From positions 1 to 59,759 of the forward strand of contig NZ_JACMYK010000034.1 in assembly GCF_020889785.1 (NCBI RefSeq): a DNA stretch of 59,759 bases, read 5' to 3'. The notes beneath the pieces were generated by a model that did no database searches, was not told the DNA's origin, and saw only the letters and a list, made by a program, of their open reading frames with translations. The position numbers and the translations under genes are program-made. Source of the DNA: Bradyrhizobium acaciae. Its GTDB lineage: Bacteria; Pseudomonadota; Alphaproteobacteria; Rhizobiales; Xanthobacteraceae. Below, piece by piece: positions 18,780 to 25,793 of this stretch; the stretch's first letter is position 1, and each line of letters opens with the position of its first letter.

Positions 18780-18994
18780 TAGTCCCCTCCATTGTTCTTG
18801 TCGGTATCGCCCCCGGCCACAGCCGCGGCGGCAGCCTCGGGCCCGTCGAGTTTGCGGATCAGCTCCGCAAAGCGGTCGGGCACCCCCTGCCGCACCACGT
18901 CGTCGTACATGGCGCGCAGCTGGTGGCCGATTCTCGACTGAATCTCGGCGTTGAGACCGCCCTGCTTCTTTACTTCCTTCATGATCTGATCCAC
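18779..18994 (-). CDS. nepR: Anti-sigma factor NepR
   Basis: A 71-residue NepR, the anti-sigma factor that binds EcfG until phosphorylated PhyR takes it away. The conserved helices read IQSRIGHQLRAMYDDVV and VPDRFAELIRKLD, followed by an Ala-rich and Asn/Asp-rich tail. It precedes ecfG in an operon with overlapping stop and start and is divergent from phyR. An ATG four codons in (18982) is an alternative start. Confidence 0.95.
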   Translation of the reverse strand: MDQIMKEVKKQGGLNAEIQSRIGHQLRAMYDDVVRQGVPDRFAELIRKLDGPEAAAAAVAGGDTDKNNGGD

Positions 18995-19078
18995 GCTTCC
19001 CCGGGAGTTAAGTCTCTGATTTCCAAGATGTTTCCTCGAAAAAAGAGGCTGGCCGCGTTGCCTCGTCGGTCAGGAGCT

Positions 19079-19103
19079 AATGCGAAGTTGCGGATAAAGT
19101 TCC
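19079..19103 (-). promoter_or_regulatory. Candidate EcfG-type promoter for nepR-ecfG
   Basis: On the minus strand GGAAC (19103-19099) is followed after 16 bases by CATT, one base off the CGTT form. It lies about 85 bases before the nepR start and would allow autoregulation. Position is good; the -10 mismatch lowers confidence. Confidence 0.45.
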
Positions 19104-19124
19104 GGAAGCTTGGAACTATTTCGT

Positions 19125-19149
19125 GGAACTTTTCCGGCTTTCGCGCGTA
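19125..19149 (+). promoter_or_regulatory. Candidate EcfG-type promoter for phyR
   Basis: GGAAC at 19125-19129, 16 bases, then CGTA, differing from CGTT in the last base. It lies about 100 bases before phyR ATG 19248. A second GGAAC at 19112 has no matching -10. Confidence 0.45.
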
Positions 19150-19247
19150 GTCGGGCATGCAGGGGAACCGGGGGCGCCCCAAATTGGTACGCCGCCCCAG
19201 GATACGGGTTTCAGGCCGCAGGCCTCACGAACAAGGATGGAGTGGGA

Positions 19248-20060
19248 ATGTCCCGATCGCAGATCGTTGCCGAACACCTTCCGCTGTTGCGGCGTTATGC
19301 GCGCGCACTGACCGGAAACCAGGCGTCGGGGGACGCCTATGTCGGAGCCATGCTTGAGGCCCTGTTGCAGGATGGATCATTGCTGGACCAGACGCATGGC
19401 CCGCGCGCCGGCCTGTTCCGGCTGTTCACCCAAATCTGGAATTCGGTGTCGGTGAACAACAACGACAATGACGACGTGGCGACGCTGTCGCTGCCGCCGG
19501 AGCGCCGGCTCTCCAACATCACGCCGCTGCCCCGCCAGGCCTTCCTGCTGCTTTCGCTGGAAGGTTTTTCGGAGGAGGAGGTCGGCTACATTCTCGGCAC
19601 CGACATCGCCGAGACGCGCAAGCTGACCGATGCCGCCGGCCGCGAGATGGCCGCCGAGATCGCCACCGACGTCCTCATCATCGAGGACGAGACTTTCATC
19701 GCGATGGACCTCGAGAGCCTGGTGAAGAACCTCGGCCACAACGTGATCGGCGTCGCGCGCACGCATTCCGATGCGGTGGCGCTTGCCAAGAACAAGAAGC
19801 CCGGCCTGATCCTCGCCGACATCCAGCTCGCCGACGGCTCGTCGGGCCTCGATGCGGTGAACGAGCTGCTGCGGACCTTCGAGGTGCCGGTGGTGTTCAT
19901 CACCGCCTATCCCGAGCGCTTCCTGACCGGCGAGCGGCCGGAGCCGGCGTTCCTGATCTCAAAGCCGTTCCAGCCGGCGATGGTGTCGGCGGTGGCGAGC
20001 CAGGCGCTGTTCTTCCAGCGCAACTCGCGCAACCGCACGCCACGTGCCGCGTCGGCATGA
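19248..20060 (+). CDS. phyR: Stress response regulator PhyR
   Basis: A 270-residue PhyR: an N-terminal sigma-factor-like domain (about residues 1-135, with FLLLSLEGFSEEEVGYILG as the region 4 mimic) and a C-terminal receiver domain. The phospho-acceptor is Asp191 in LILADIQLADGSSG, with acidic IIEDE at the start and the conserved Lys239 in FLISKPF. When phosphorylated by an HWE kinase it binds NepR and frees EcfG. ATG 19248 follows GGATGGAGTGGGA and gives the standard length. Confidence 0.96.
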   Translation: MSRSQIVAEHLPLLRRYARALTGNQASGDAYVGAMLEALLQDGSLLDQTHGPRAGLFRLFTQIWNSVSVNNNDNDDVATLSLPPERRLSNITPLPRQAFLLLSLEGFSEEEVGYILGTDIAETRKLTDAAGREMAAEIATDVLIIEDETFIAMDLESLVKNLGHNVIGVARTHSDAVALAKNKKPGLILADIQLADGSSGLDAVNELLRTFEVPVVFITAYPERFLTGERPEPAFLISKPFQPAMVSAVASQALFFQRNSRNRTPRAASA

Positions 20061-20090
20061 CCTGAGTTTACGCAAGAGGGCAAAATCCGG

Positions 20091-20120
20091 CCGGCGTACC
20101 GAGAGGTACGCCGGTTTTTC
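20091..20120 (+). terminator. Terminator after phyR
   Basis: A perfect 10-bp stem CCGGCGTACC / GGTACGCCGG with a GAGA loop is followed by TTTTTCTT. It lies 30 bases after the phyR stop and just before the convergent P450 gene ends. Confidence 0.9.
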
Positions 20121-20136
20121 TTGGAGTATTTCGAAA

Positions 20137-21336
20137 CTACTTCAGTGTGACGCGGACCGGCATCGTGCTGAGTGCCCGCAGCCCCGAGCTGTCGCGGAAG
20201 GCTGTAGGGCCCGCAATGTCGAATTGCTTCACGCGGCCAGCCAGCGCGGCGATCACCGCCTCCGCCTCCAGCCGCGCCACCATCTGCCCGACGCAGCCGT
20301 GGATGCCGACGCCGAAGCCCATGTGTCCGGACAGCCGCCGCCTGACGTCGAACCGGTCGGGATGCTCCCAGCGCGTCTCGTCGCGGTTGGCGGAAGCGAG
20401 CAGCAGCAGCACCTTCTCGTGCTTGCCGATCCTGACGCCGGCGATCTCGGTGTCATGCGGCGTGGTGCGGAACACGAACGGCGCCGGTGAATCGAAGCGC
20501 AGCGTCTCGTCGAACGCCGCGCGTGCCAGCGACGGGTCGGCGGCAAGCAATGCCCATTGCTCGGGATGGCGCGCCAGCGTGTACAGCGCCATGCCGATCG
20601 CGCTGATCGTGGTGTCGAGCCCGGCCGAGAGCAGCGAGCGCACCAGCAGCTGAGCTTCCTCCGCGCTGATCTCGCCGGTGTCGGCCGCCTCGTAGACCTG
20701 CGCGCCGAAGCTGCCCGGGCGCAGCGCCTCGCGCTGACAACGCGCCGCGACCCAGGGCAGCACGCGCGGCGCCTCTTTCATCAACGCGCGGAAATAGTCG
20801 TTCTCGGGCCCGAAGCCGGCGAACACCATCGCGCCATAGGTCAGAAAGTTCTCGCGGCCTTCCTGGTCGATGCCGAGCGCGTCGGGAAACACGCTGACTG
20901 GAAACACCTCAGCGATGTCCTTGATGGCGTCGAACGATCCGCGTTCGATCAGCCCGTCGACGAGCGTTGCAGCCTTCGCCTTGAAGTCATCGGCAAGCTT
21001 GCGCATCGCGCCGGGCGACAGCACCCGCGCCAGAACCGCGCGGGTCCGTGTGTGCAGCGGCGGATCGGCTTCCAGCACGATGCTCGGCGGCCGCCACGGC
21101 TTCTCCTTGAAGTGGTTCGCAAGCCCCGCACCGCCGGCGTTACTGAAATTGACGTGGTCGCCGAAGATCGTCTTGACCTCGGCAAAGCGCGGCACCGCCC
21201 AGATGTCGTACCCGGTCAGCCGAATGGCCGGCCCCGCGGCGCGCAGCTCCGCATAGATGCCGTAGGGATCGGCTCGCGTCGCCGGACTGAACGGATCGAA
21301 ATCGCTGCGGATAGCCTCGCCGGCCATCGTGCTCAT
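20137..21336 (-). CDS. Cytochrome P450
   Basis: A 399-residue soluble bacterial P450. The heme-binding motif FGVGIHGCVG carries the cysteine ligand Cys348; the I-helix oxygen motif is AGLDTT at 238-243; the ExxR pair is Glu277/Arg280 (DETLRFD). It should hydroxylate a small hydrophobic substrate using electrons from a separate ferredoxin, which is not encoded nearby. It is divergent from a TetR-family gene with a perfect palindrome between them, which suggests substrate-inducible control. The substrate cannot be read from sequence. Confidence 0.93.
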   Translation of the reverse strand: MSTMAGEAIRSDFDPFSPATRADPYGIYAELRAAGPAIRLTGYDIWAVPRFAEVKTIFGDHVNFSNAGGAGLANHFKEKPWRPPSIVLEADPPLHTRTRAVLARVLSPGAMRKLADDFKAKAATLVDGLIERGSFDAIKDIAEVFPVSVFPDALGIDQEGRENFLTYGAMVFAGFGPENDYFRALMKEAPRVLPWVAARCQREALRPGSFGAQVYEAADTGEISAEEAQLLVRSLLSAGLDTTISAIGMALYTLARHPEQWALLAADPSLARAAFDETLRFDSPAPFVFRTTPHDTEIAGVRIGKHEKVLLLLASANRDETRWEHPDRFDVRRRLSGHMGFGVGIHGCVGQMVARLEAEAVIAALAGRVKQFDIAGPTAFRDSSGLRALSTMPVRVTLK

Positions 21337-21361
21337 TGGGACCCTCCGGTTCTATGATTAG

Positions 21362-21383
21362 TTAATTGACCATAGTCAATTAA
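21362..21383. promoter_or_regulatory. Perfect palindrome, likely TetR operator
   Basis: TTAATTGAC-CATA-GTCAATTAA is an exact inverted repeat with 9-bp arms and a 4-base spacer. It lies 25 bases before the P450 start and about 70 before the TetR gene, so one bound repressor could control both directions. The AT-rich arms stand out from the surrounding GC-rich DNA. Confidence 0.8.
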
Positions 21384-21454
21384 ATCCGGGATGGCAAGGG
21401 GCTCAGGTTGCCATCCTTGCGAACAAGCGGCATGGAGGCGCCAGGGAGATGGCA

Positions 21455-22177
21455 ATGTCGATCGAGGAGCGAGCCAAGGGCACGCGGCGGTTTCAGCGCA
21501 GGGCGCGCCAGGAGGCCGACAAGGAGGTGCTGAAGGCGCTGATCCTCGAGACCGCGCGCAAGGAGTTCGCTGCCGGCACCCTCGAGACGGTTTCGATCCA
21601 GAAGATCGCCGACGCGATCGGCTACTCGAAAGGCACCGTCCTCAAATATTATCCGACCAAGCTGCTGCTGCTGCTCGCGGTGAAGCAGCAGAACCTCGAG
21701 GTGGTTGCCGCGCAGCTCGAGCGGGTCCGCGCGCAGACAGCCGACAGCGATCAGCGGCTGCGGCGGGTGATGGAAACCTATCTCGACTACTGGGCCGACA
21801 ATCCCGATCACTTCCGTTCGCTGTTCTCGATGTCCGGTACGGTCGAGGACCGGCGTTTTCCCGACGGCGTCTATTTCGGCGAGACCGAGATCGCGCGCCG
21901 CAGCTACGAGCTGTTCGTGATCTCGGTGCGGGAATATCTCGCGGCACATGGCGCCGAGCCGGCGCCGGGCCTGCCGCAACGGCTTGCGACCGCATTGCTT
22001 GCAGCAATCCATGGCGTGGTCGCCCTGACGCTCGGAACGCCCACCATGAAGCTGCCCGACATGCGCGGCACCGGCCGACTCCTGATCGCAAGCCTGATCG
22101 ATGCCTGGGCGAGCAGGCTTGCCGTCGCACGGAAAAGCGAGGGCTGGCCAAAGATCACGACCGGTACCTTTGCCTGA
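21455..22177 (+). CDS. TetR family transcriptional regulator
   Basis: A 240-residue TetR protein. The N-terminal HTH region reads LILETARKEFAAGTLETVS and IQKIADAIGYSKGTVLKYYPTK, with the ligand-binding domain after it. I prefer ATG 21455, because AGGGAG ends six bases before it; ATG 21449 overlaps that ribosome site and would add two residues. It most likely represses the divergent P450 gene and itself through the palindrome at 21362. The following EamA gene may be cotranscribed. Confidence 0.88.
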   Translation: MSIEERAKGTRRFQRRARQEADKEVLKALILETARKEFAAGTLETVSIQKIADAIGYSKGTVLKYYPTKLLLLLAVKQQNLEVVAAQLERVRAQTADSDQRLRRVMETYLDYWADNPDHFRSLFSMSGTVEDRRFPDGVYFGETEIARRSYELFVISVREYLAAHGAEPAPGLPQRLATALLAAIHGVVALTLGTPTMKLPDMRGTGRLLIASLIDAWASRLAVARKSEGWPKITTGTFA

Positions 22178-22241
22178 CAGGGCGATGCGGCATGCGCGAT
22201 GCGCTGTGGAATCGCGTGCCGCCGCCTGCTAAGCGCGGCCG

Positions 22242-23123
22242 ATGGATACGACGCAGCGCGATCGAACAATCGGCTTTCTCTGCCTGGTGGTGACGGCCTT
22301 CGGCTGGGCCCTGAACTGGCCGCTGATGAAGCTGTTGCTGCAGCAATGGCCGCCGCTGTTCGCCCGCGGCCTGGCGGGGACCTGCGCGGCGGTGATCCTG
22401 GGCACGCTGGCGCTGGCCCGCGGCCAATCGCTGGCCGTGCCGCGCGAGGCGATGCCGCGGCTGTTGTTCGCCTCCTTCACCAATGTCTTTGCCTGGATGG
22501 GTTTTGGCACCATCGCGATGAAATTCGTCACGGTCGGCGAGGGTGCGCTGCTCGCCTACACGATGCCGATCTGGGCGATGCTGTTTGCCTGGCCGGTGCT
22601 GCACAGCCGCCCGACGCTGCGGGATCTGGCGGCGCTGGTGCTCGGCGTCGCCGGCGTCGCGCTGCTGCTCGGCGGTAACGGCTTTGCGTTCAGCGCCGAC
22701 AAGCTCACCGGCATTGCGCTCGCGCTCGCCTGCGCCATCCTGTTTGCGCTCGGCAATGTGCTGAACCGCAAGCCGCTGCCGATGCCGCCCCTCGCGGTGG
22801 TCGCCTGGCAGGTCGGCATCGGCTGTCTGGTGATGCTGCTGCTCGGCATTCTGTTCGAACATCCGAACTATGCCGCAATCACGCCGTTCGGCCTCGGCTG
22901 CTTCGCCTACATGACGCTGATGCCGATGGGCATCTGCTATCTCACCTGGTTCGAGACGCTGCGCCGCCTGCCGCCGACATCGGCGTCGACGGGGATGCTG
23001 CTGGTGCCGGTGATCGGCGTGGTGTCGGCCGCGATCATCCTCGGCGAGCCCCTGGGGCTGCGCGAGATCGGTGCCATGGCGCTGACGCTCGGCGGCGTGA
23101 CGCTGGCGCTGCAGCGGGCCTGA
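22242..23123 (+). CDS. EamA/DMT-family transporter
   Basis: A 293-residue protein with about ten membrane helices in two EamA halves, typical of drug/metabolite exporters (RhaT/YdcZ type). Characteristic are FGWALNWPLMKLLL at the start, YTMPIWAMLFAWPVL after helix 4, and GEPLGLREIGAMALTLGGV at the end. It follows the TetR gene by 64 bases in the same direction, so it might export a compound linked to the P450. The substrate is unknown. Confidence 0.88.
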   Translation: MDTTQRDRTIGFLCLVVTAFGWALNWPLMKLLLQQWPPLFARGLAGTCAAVILGTLALARGQSLAVPREAMPRLLFASFTNVFAWMGFGTIAMKFVTVGEGALLAYTMPIWAMLFAWPVLHSRPTLRDLAALVLGVAGVALLLGGNGFAFSADKLTGIALALACAILFALGNVLNRKPLPMPPLAVVAWQVGIGCLVMLLLGILFEHPNYAAITPFGLGCFAYMTLMPMGICYLTWFETLRRLPPTSASTGMLLVPVIGVVSAAIILGEPLGLREIGAMALTLGGVTLALQRA

Positions 23124-23136
23124 GCAGGCGACCGAC

Positions 23137-23161
23137 GGAACCGAGGTTCGCGAGACGCGTT
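23137..23161 (+). promoter_or_regulatory. EcfG promoter, exact match, for the 46-residue gene
   Basis: GGAAC, 16 bases, CGTT. It begins 13 bases after the EamA stop and ends 22 bases before ATG 23184, leaving room for a short leader that includes the ribosome site AAGGGAG. Confidence 0.8.
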
Positions 23162-23183
23162 CTCCTGGAAAGGGAGCTTGGCC

Positions 23184-23324
23184 ATGCGCAAGGCGATCGC
23201 GCGGCTCGATGCGGAGCAAAAGGCGCAGCTGCTTTATCTCGCAGATCTCGGCACGGCTATGTTCGCGTCGGCGCTCGTGGTTTGCACCTTGAAGGCGGTC
23301 GTGGACCTCTTCGTCGGCGGCTGA
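23184..23324 (+). CDS. Small membrane protein, 46 residues
   Basis: The gene encodes a polar helix (MRKAIARLDAEQKAQLLYLA) followed by one hydrophobic helix (TAMFASALVVCTLKAVVDLF). AAGGGAG precedes ATG 23184 at a good distance, and an exact EcfG promoter lies just upstream, which supports reality despite the small size. It is probably a single-pass inner-membrane stress protein. No known family is recognised. Confidence 0.7.
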   Translation: MRKAIARLDAEQKAQLLYLADLGTAMFASALVVCTLKAVVDLFVGG

Positions 23325-23349
23325 GCGCTACGTCTGCGCCAACGCGCCG

Positions 23350-23592
23350 CTACTTGCCGTCCGCGTCTTCCATCTGGGTGTGCCCTTCGGGCCCCCGATT
23401 GAATACCCCGTAATCGCTGGATTTCACTCCGGCCGCAGCATCGGTGCCGATGCCGGCCAGGCCGAGCTTGAGCAGTTCGCGGACTGCCGCGGCGCGGGTG
23501 GGCATCCGGTGCTTGAAACGGAAATCATCGAGGGCAGCCAATTCCTCAAGCGACAACATCACTTGCAATCGTTCGGCACGCAACTCTTTCAT
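23350..23592 (-). CDS. Hypothetical protein, ribbon-helix-helix-like
   Basis: An 80-residue protein from ATG 23592 (a TTG at 23598 would add two). The stretch RLQVMLSLEELAALDDFRF followed by RMPTRAAAVRELLKLGLAG has the strand-helix-helix pattern of RHH DNA-binding proteins such as CopG. The C-terminal third is polar and likely disordered. No toxin partner is adjacent, so an antitoxin role is not supported. A near-match EcfG promoter lies upstream on the same strand. Confidence 0.7.
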   Translation of the reverse strand: MKELRAERLQVMLSLEELAALDDFRFKHRMPTRAAAVRELLKLGLAGIGTDAAAGVKSSDYGVFNRGPEGHTQMEDADGK

Positions 23593-23631
23593 CTTCAAAT
23601 GCCCGGACTTAGCGAATTGAGTAATTTGCTA

Positions 23632-23656
23632 AACCGCCAAACTCGTATTCGGTTCC
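23632..23656 (-). promoter_or_regulatory. Near-match EcfG promoter for the RHH-like gene
   Basis: On the minus strand GGAAC (23656-23652), 16 bases, GGTT. Only the first base of the -10 differs; the GTT core at the right spacing is kept. It is 40 bases before the gene start. Confidence 0.5.
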
Positions 23657-23725
23657 CTAGACCGAGGTAAAGTTGCCGATTGAGTATAATTATCAAGTAA
23701 AATCAATAGCTTAATCAAAAAATCG

Positions 23726-23750
23726 GGAACGGCCGGCCGCCTGCTTCGTT
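23726..23750 (+). promoter_or_regulatory. EcfG promoter, exact match, for the 58-residue gene
   Basis: GGAAC, 16 bases, CGTT, ending 19 bases before ATG 23770. The GGGGGAG ribosome site falls between them. The DNA before it (23660-23725) is unusually AT-rich for this genome and has no gene. Confidence 0.8.
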
Positions 23751-23769
23751 ATGTTGGGGGAGAAATGCC

Positions 23770-23946
23770 ATGGCTAACCAAGTCAAGCTGCCCCGCAAAC
23801 TATCCGAGGAGCCGAAAGCGCCGGAACCGCGGCGCCCGAGCCACGCCCGGGTCATCGATGAACTGGACCGCTGGGCCAATAGTCCCGGTCTGCAACCACC
23901 GAAGGTGCATGATGCAGAAGACGATTCAGAAGCGGAAACGGTCTGA
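23770..23946 (+). CDS. Hypothetical small polar protein, 58 residues
   Basis: A short gene starting MANQVKLPRKLSEEPKAPEP and ending in a very acidic tail (HDAEDDSEAETV). It is rich in Pro, Glu and Asp and is probably unstructured. GGGGGAG lies eight bases before the ATG and an exact EcfG promoter lies just before that. The last 35 bases overlap the next gene in another frame, suggesting coupled translation. Function unknown. Confidence 0.65.
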   Translation: MANQVKLPRKLSEEPKAPEPRRPSHARVIDELDRWANSPGLQPPKVHDAEDDSEAETV

Positions 23947-24106
23947 GCCCCATACGTTCGTGCAGCGGCTTGAGGAACATCGCGTGCGGCTCGAGGGCCA
24001 GCTCGCGCAACTGCCGCGCGGCGTCGAGCGCGAACAGATCGCGGCGCGGATCGAGCAACTGAAGACAGCCGTCGAATTGAACGCGATGCTGTCGATGAGC
24101 GAATGA
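23912..24106 (+). CDS. Hypothetical small coiled-coil protein, 64 residues
   Basis: The protein reads MQKTIQKRKRSEPHTFVQRL, then HRVRLEGQLAQLPRGVEREQ and IAARIEQLKTAVELNAMLSM, giving two charged amphipathic helices split by PRG, likely a helical hairpin. I start at ATG 23912, with AAGG upstream; ATG 23909 is directly adjacent. A longer upstream frame runs through the previous gene and is not credible as coding. It shares the EcfG promoter of that gene and is followed by a strong hairpin. Confidence 0.65.
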   Translation: MQKTIQKRKRSEPHTFVQRLEEHRVRLEGQLAQLPRGVEREQIAARIEQLKTAVELNAMLSMSE

Positions 24107-24117
24107 ACCGACACCAG

Positions 24118-24147
24118 AGCGGCGGGAGGCCACTTGCTCCCGCCGCT
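24118..24147 (+). terminator. Strong hairpin, probable terminator
   Basis: A perfect 11-bp stem AGCGGCGGGAG / CTCCCGCCGCT with an 8-base loop lies 11 bases after the 64-residue gene. It is followed only by TT, so it is not a classical T-tract terminator. It also separates the stress genes from the fluoride riboswitch. Confidence 0.6.
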
Positions 24148-24170
24148 TGGCTCCCCTACCATTCCCAGGT

Positions 24171-24244
24171 CGATGGGGATGGAGTCCCCCGATAACCGCC
24201 GCAAGGCTGATGACTCCTACCGGGCGCGACAGCGTCGGTAGGAG
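24171..24244 (+). promoter_or_regulatory. Fluoride riboswitch (crcB motif) with alternative hairpin
   Basis: The aptamer core at 24175-24221 matches the known crcB motif: GGGGATGGAGTCCCC forms P1, ATAACCGCC follows, and GGCTGATGACTCCTAC ends it. GGAGTC (24181-24186 region) is exactly complementary to GACTCC, as the fluoride-binding pseudoknot needs. CTCCTACCG (24214-24222) also pairs perfectly with CGGTAGGAG (24236-24244), an alternative stem that would break the pseudoknot, so it is a likely expression platform. The 57-residue gene and crcB follow. Confidence 0.9.
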
Positions 24245-24297
24245 CATGCGCCACTGCCGATCCGCCGCCGCGCCCCGCGAACGAGAAGGGGCAGAGC

Positions 24298-24471
24298 ATG
24301 ACGGGTCTTCCTGGTTCACTCTCAATCGCATTGTCGCTGGTCGGGTCGATCTGGCTCGTCGGTGTCGTCGCCCTGCTGGTCGGCGCGCCCGGCGAGCTCG
24401 TGGCCGCGACTTTCGTTGTTGGGATGCTGGTCGGCATCGCCGAGTGGCGTGCAGGAAGGGTGAGACTTTGA
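24298..24471 (+). CDS. Small membrane protein, 57 residues, coupled to crcB
   Basis: A two-helix membrane protein starting MTGLPGSLSIALSLVGSIWL and continuing VGVVALLVGAPGELVAATFV, then GMLVGIAEWRAGRVRL. GAAGGGG precedes ATG 24298. The stop overlaps the TTG start of crcB by four bases, and both genes lie behind the fluoride riboswitch. It is therefore probably made with CrcB in response to fluoride, as a partner subunit or helper. I recognise no named family. Confidence 0.7.
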   Translation: MTGLPGSLSIALSLVGSIWLVGVVALLVGAPGELVAATFVVGMLVGIAEWRAGRVRL

Positions 24472-24854
24472 ACGTACAATTGTTGGCGGCGGTCGCGATC
24501 GGCGGTTCGCTGGGATCGGTCGCGCGCTATCTGGTGGCGATCGGCGCGGGGCGTCTGGTCGGCACGGAGTTTCCCTGGGGCACGCTGGTGATCAATATCG
24601 TGGGCTCGTTCCTGATCGGCGTCTTCGCGGAGTCGTTCGCGCTGAGCTGGAATGTCAGCCAGACGGTGAGGGTGTTTCTCACGGTCGGCATCTGCGGCGG
24701 CTTCACCACCTTCTCGACCTTCTCGCTCGATGCGATCGTGCTGATGCAGCGGGGCGAGCTGTGGTCGGCCGGTGCCTATATGGCGGCCTCCGTTGCGCTC
24801 TCGATCCTGGCGCTGTTCGGCGGCCTGCTGATGGTGCAGGCGCTCGCGGCTTGA
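24468..24854 (+). CDS. crcB: Fluoride channel CrcB (Fluc)
   Basis: A 128-residue Fluc/CrcB protein with four membrane helices. Conserved parts are GGSLGSVARYL, the WGTLVINIVGSF helix with the polar-track Asn43, and GICGGFTTFSTFS (77-86), which carries the fluoride-contacting Phe and Thr/Ser residues. The start is TTG 24468, preceded by GGAAGGGTGAG. CrcB is a dimeric channel that expels fluoride. Regulation by the riboswitch at 24171 fits this role exactly. Confidence 0.95.
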   Translation: MNVQLLAAVAIGGSLGSVARYLVAIGAGRLVGTEFPWGTLVINIVGSFLIGVFAESFALSWNVSQTVRVFLTVGICGGFTTFSTFSLDAIVLMQRGELWSAGAYMAASVALSILALFGGLLMVQALAA

Positions 24855-25018
24855 TGGTCCCTGCACAATTTCGGAATATTAGAAGAATGCCTCTGAGTTG
24901 CCCGACGTGTCAAGTTGCTTGGTTCGAACGCCGGCCGCCGCCGGCTCCTTTGCATGGGGTTGTTTTCGATATTTTGGCAACGCCCCATGCGACGGTCCCA
25001 AACTGGATAATGCTCTAG

Positions 25019-25273
25019 CTAGTCGGTGGGGCGGCGGCCGGTGCGCGGATTGAGTGGCGCGGTCGGCTGCCGCCGCAGTGCCTCGGGAAGGAACGCCTCG
25101 CCATGCTTGGGCGAGGCGTCGGCGCGCACATCGGCGGCCCATTGCGCGCGTTCGTGCGGCGTCTGGTTGTCGTCGAAGGTCCGCTTCACATCGACCCCGT
25201 CGATGGGGTCGTTGACGCCGTTCCGGCTCGCGGGATGGTCGACGCCGTTGTGGATGTCACTCGAGTTCCCCAT
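25019..25273 (-). CDS. Hypothetical polar protein, 84 residues
   Basis: A hydrophilic protein beginning MGNSSDIHNGVDHPASRN with TFDDNQTPHERAQWAADV and a basic end PLNPRTGRRPTD; no helix of membrane length and no known domain. GGAGG lies five bases before ATG 25273, which decides this start over the longer frame upstream. An exact EcfG promoter is 31 bases before the start. Likely an unstructured stress-induced protein. Nothing is seen in the 164 bases between crcB and this gene. Confidence 0.7.
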   Translation of the reverse strand: MGNSSDIHNGVDHPASRNGVNDPIDGVDVKRTFDDNQTPHERAQWAADVRADASPKHGEAFLPEALRRQPTAPLNPRTGRRPTD

Positions 25274-25303
25274 CGTAGCCTCCGCGTCTGGTTGCTGCGG
25301 ACC

Positions 25304-25329
25304 AACGTGGGCTGCGCGAGCGCCGTTCC
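25304..25329 (-). promoter_or_regulatory. EcfG promoter, exact match, for the 84-residue gene
   Basis: On the minus strand GGAAC (25329-25325), 17 bases, CGTT (25307-25304). It is correctly placed before the gene starting at 25273. Confidence 0.8.
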
Positions 25330-25440
25330 AAAAAGTGAAGGGCCACAGGTATCGTTTGCCGCCGGAATCCTTGGCGCGTGCGGGGCCAGCCGGTAGGATG
25401 GAACCCGGATGGTGGTCAGGGACCAAGGAAAGAGCGGGGA

Positions 25441-25662
25441 ATGAAGCATGTCGACGTCGCGGTGATCGCTGCCACGCTGTGGCTGCTGGCGTCGATGGTG
25501 CTGGACATCCTGACGCCGAAGTCGATCACCGTGTTCATGATCGCTGCCGCGCTTGCCCCGCCGTTCCTGATCGGGATCGGCATCCATTTCGCGCGCGAAT
25601 ATTTCAAGGCGAAGCGGCGCAGCTACCGGCCGCCGCAACTCGACGAACACTTCGAGAACTAG
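25441..25662 (+). CDS. Small two-helix membrane protein, 73 residues
   Basis: Two hydrophobic helices (VAVIAATLWLLASMVLDIL and ITVFMIAAALAPPFLIGIGI) are followed by a basic cytoplasmic tail with FKAKRRSYRPPQLDEHF. GCGGGGA lies immediately before ATG 25441. GGAAC occurs 43 bases upstream but without a matching -10, so EcfG control is not supported here. No function can be named. Confidence 0.65.
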   Translation: MKHVDVAVIAATLWLLASMVLDILTPKSITVFMIAAALAPPFLIGIGIHFAREYFKAKRRSYRPPQLDEHFEN

Positions 25663-25716
25663 AGCGTTTTCAAGCGAAGTGGGCACCGGTTCGCGTCAAG
25701 ACGACGCGTCAAAACC
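25661..25716. repeat. Dispersed repeat (AGAGCGTTTTCRAGCGAAG family), second copy
   Basis: Starts AGAGCGTTTTCAAGCGAAGT and ends near ACGCGTCAAAAC, matching the element at 6576-6632. It begins in the stop codon of the 73-residue gene. Confidence 0.85.
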
Positions 25717-25793
25717 CAGACATGGGGGCAGGGCTGCAGCAAGCGCTGGACGAGCTGCATTGATCTGATCCCGTTGCTTGCTAAGCTCGCGCC

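Noticed and set aside
23350..23592. Antitoxin of a toxin-antitoxin pair (RHH-like)
   Set aside because: No toxin-sized partner gene overlaps or adjoins it on the same strand; neighbours point away.
24915..24960. GGTTCGAACGCC, resembling a tRNA T-arm
   Set aside because: No acceptor, D or anticodon arms can be built around it.
25390..25440. EcfG promoter before the 73-residue gene
   Set aside because: GGAAC is present, but at 16-17 bases the sequence is GACC/ACCA, not CGTT.
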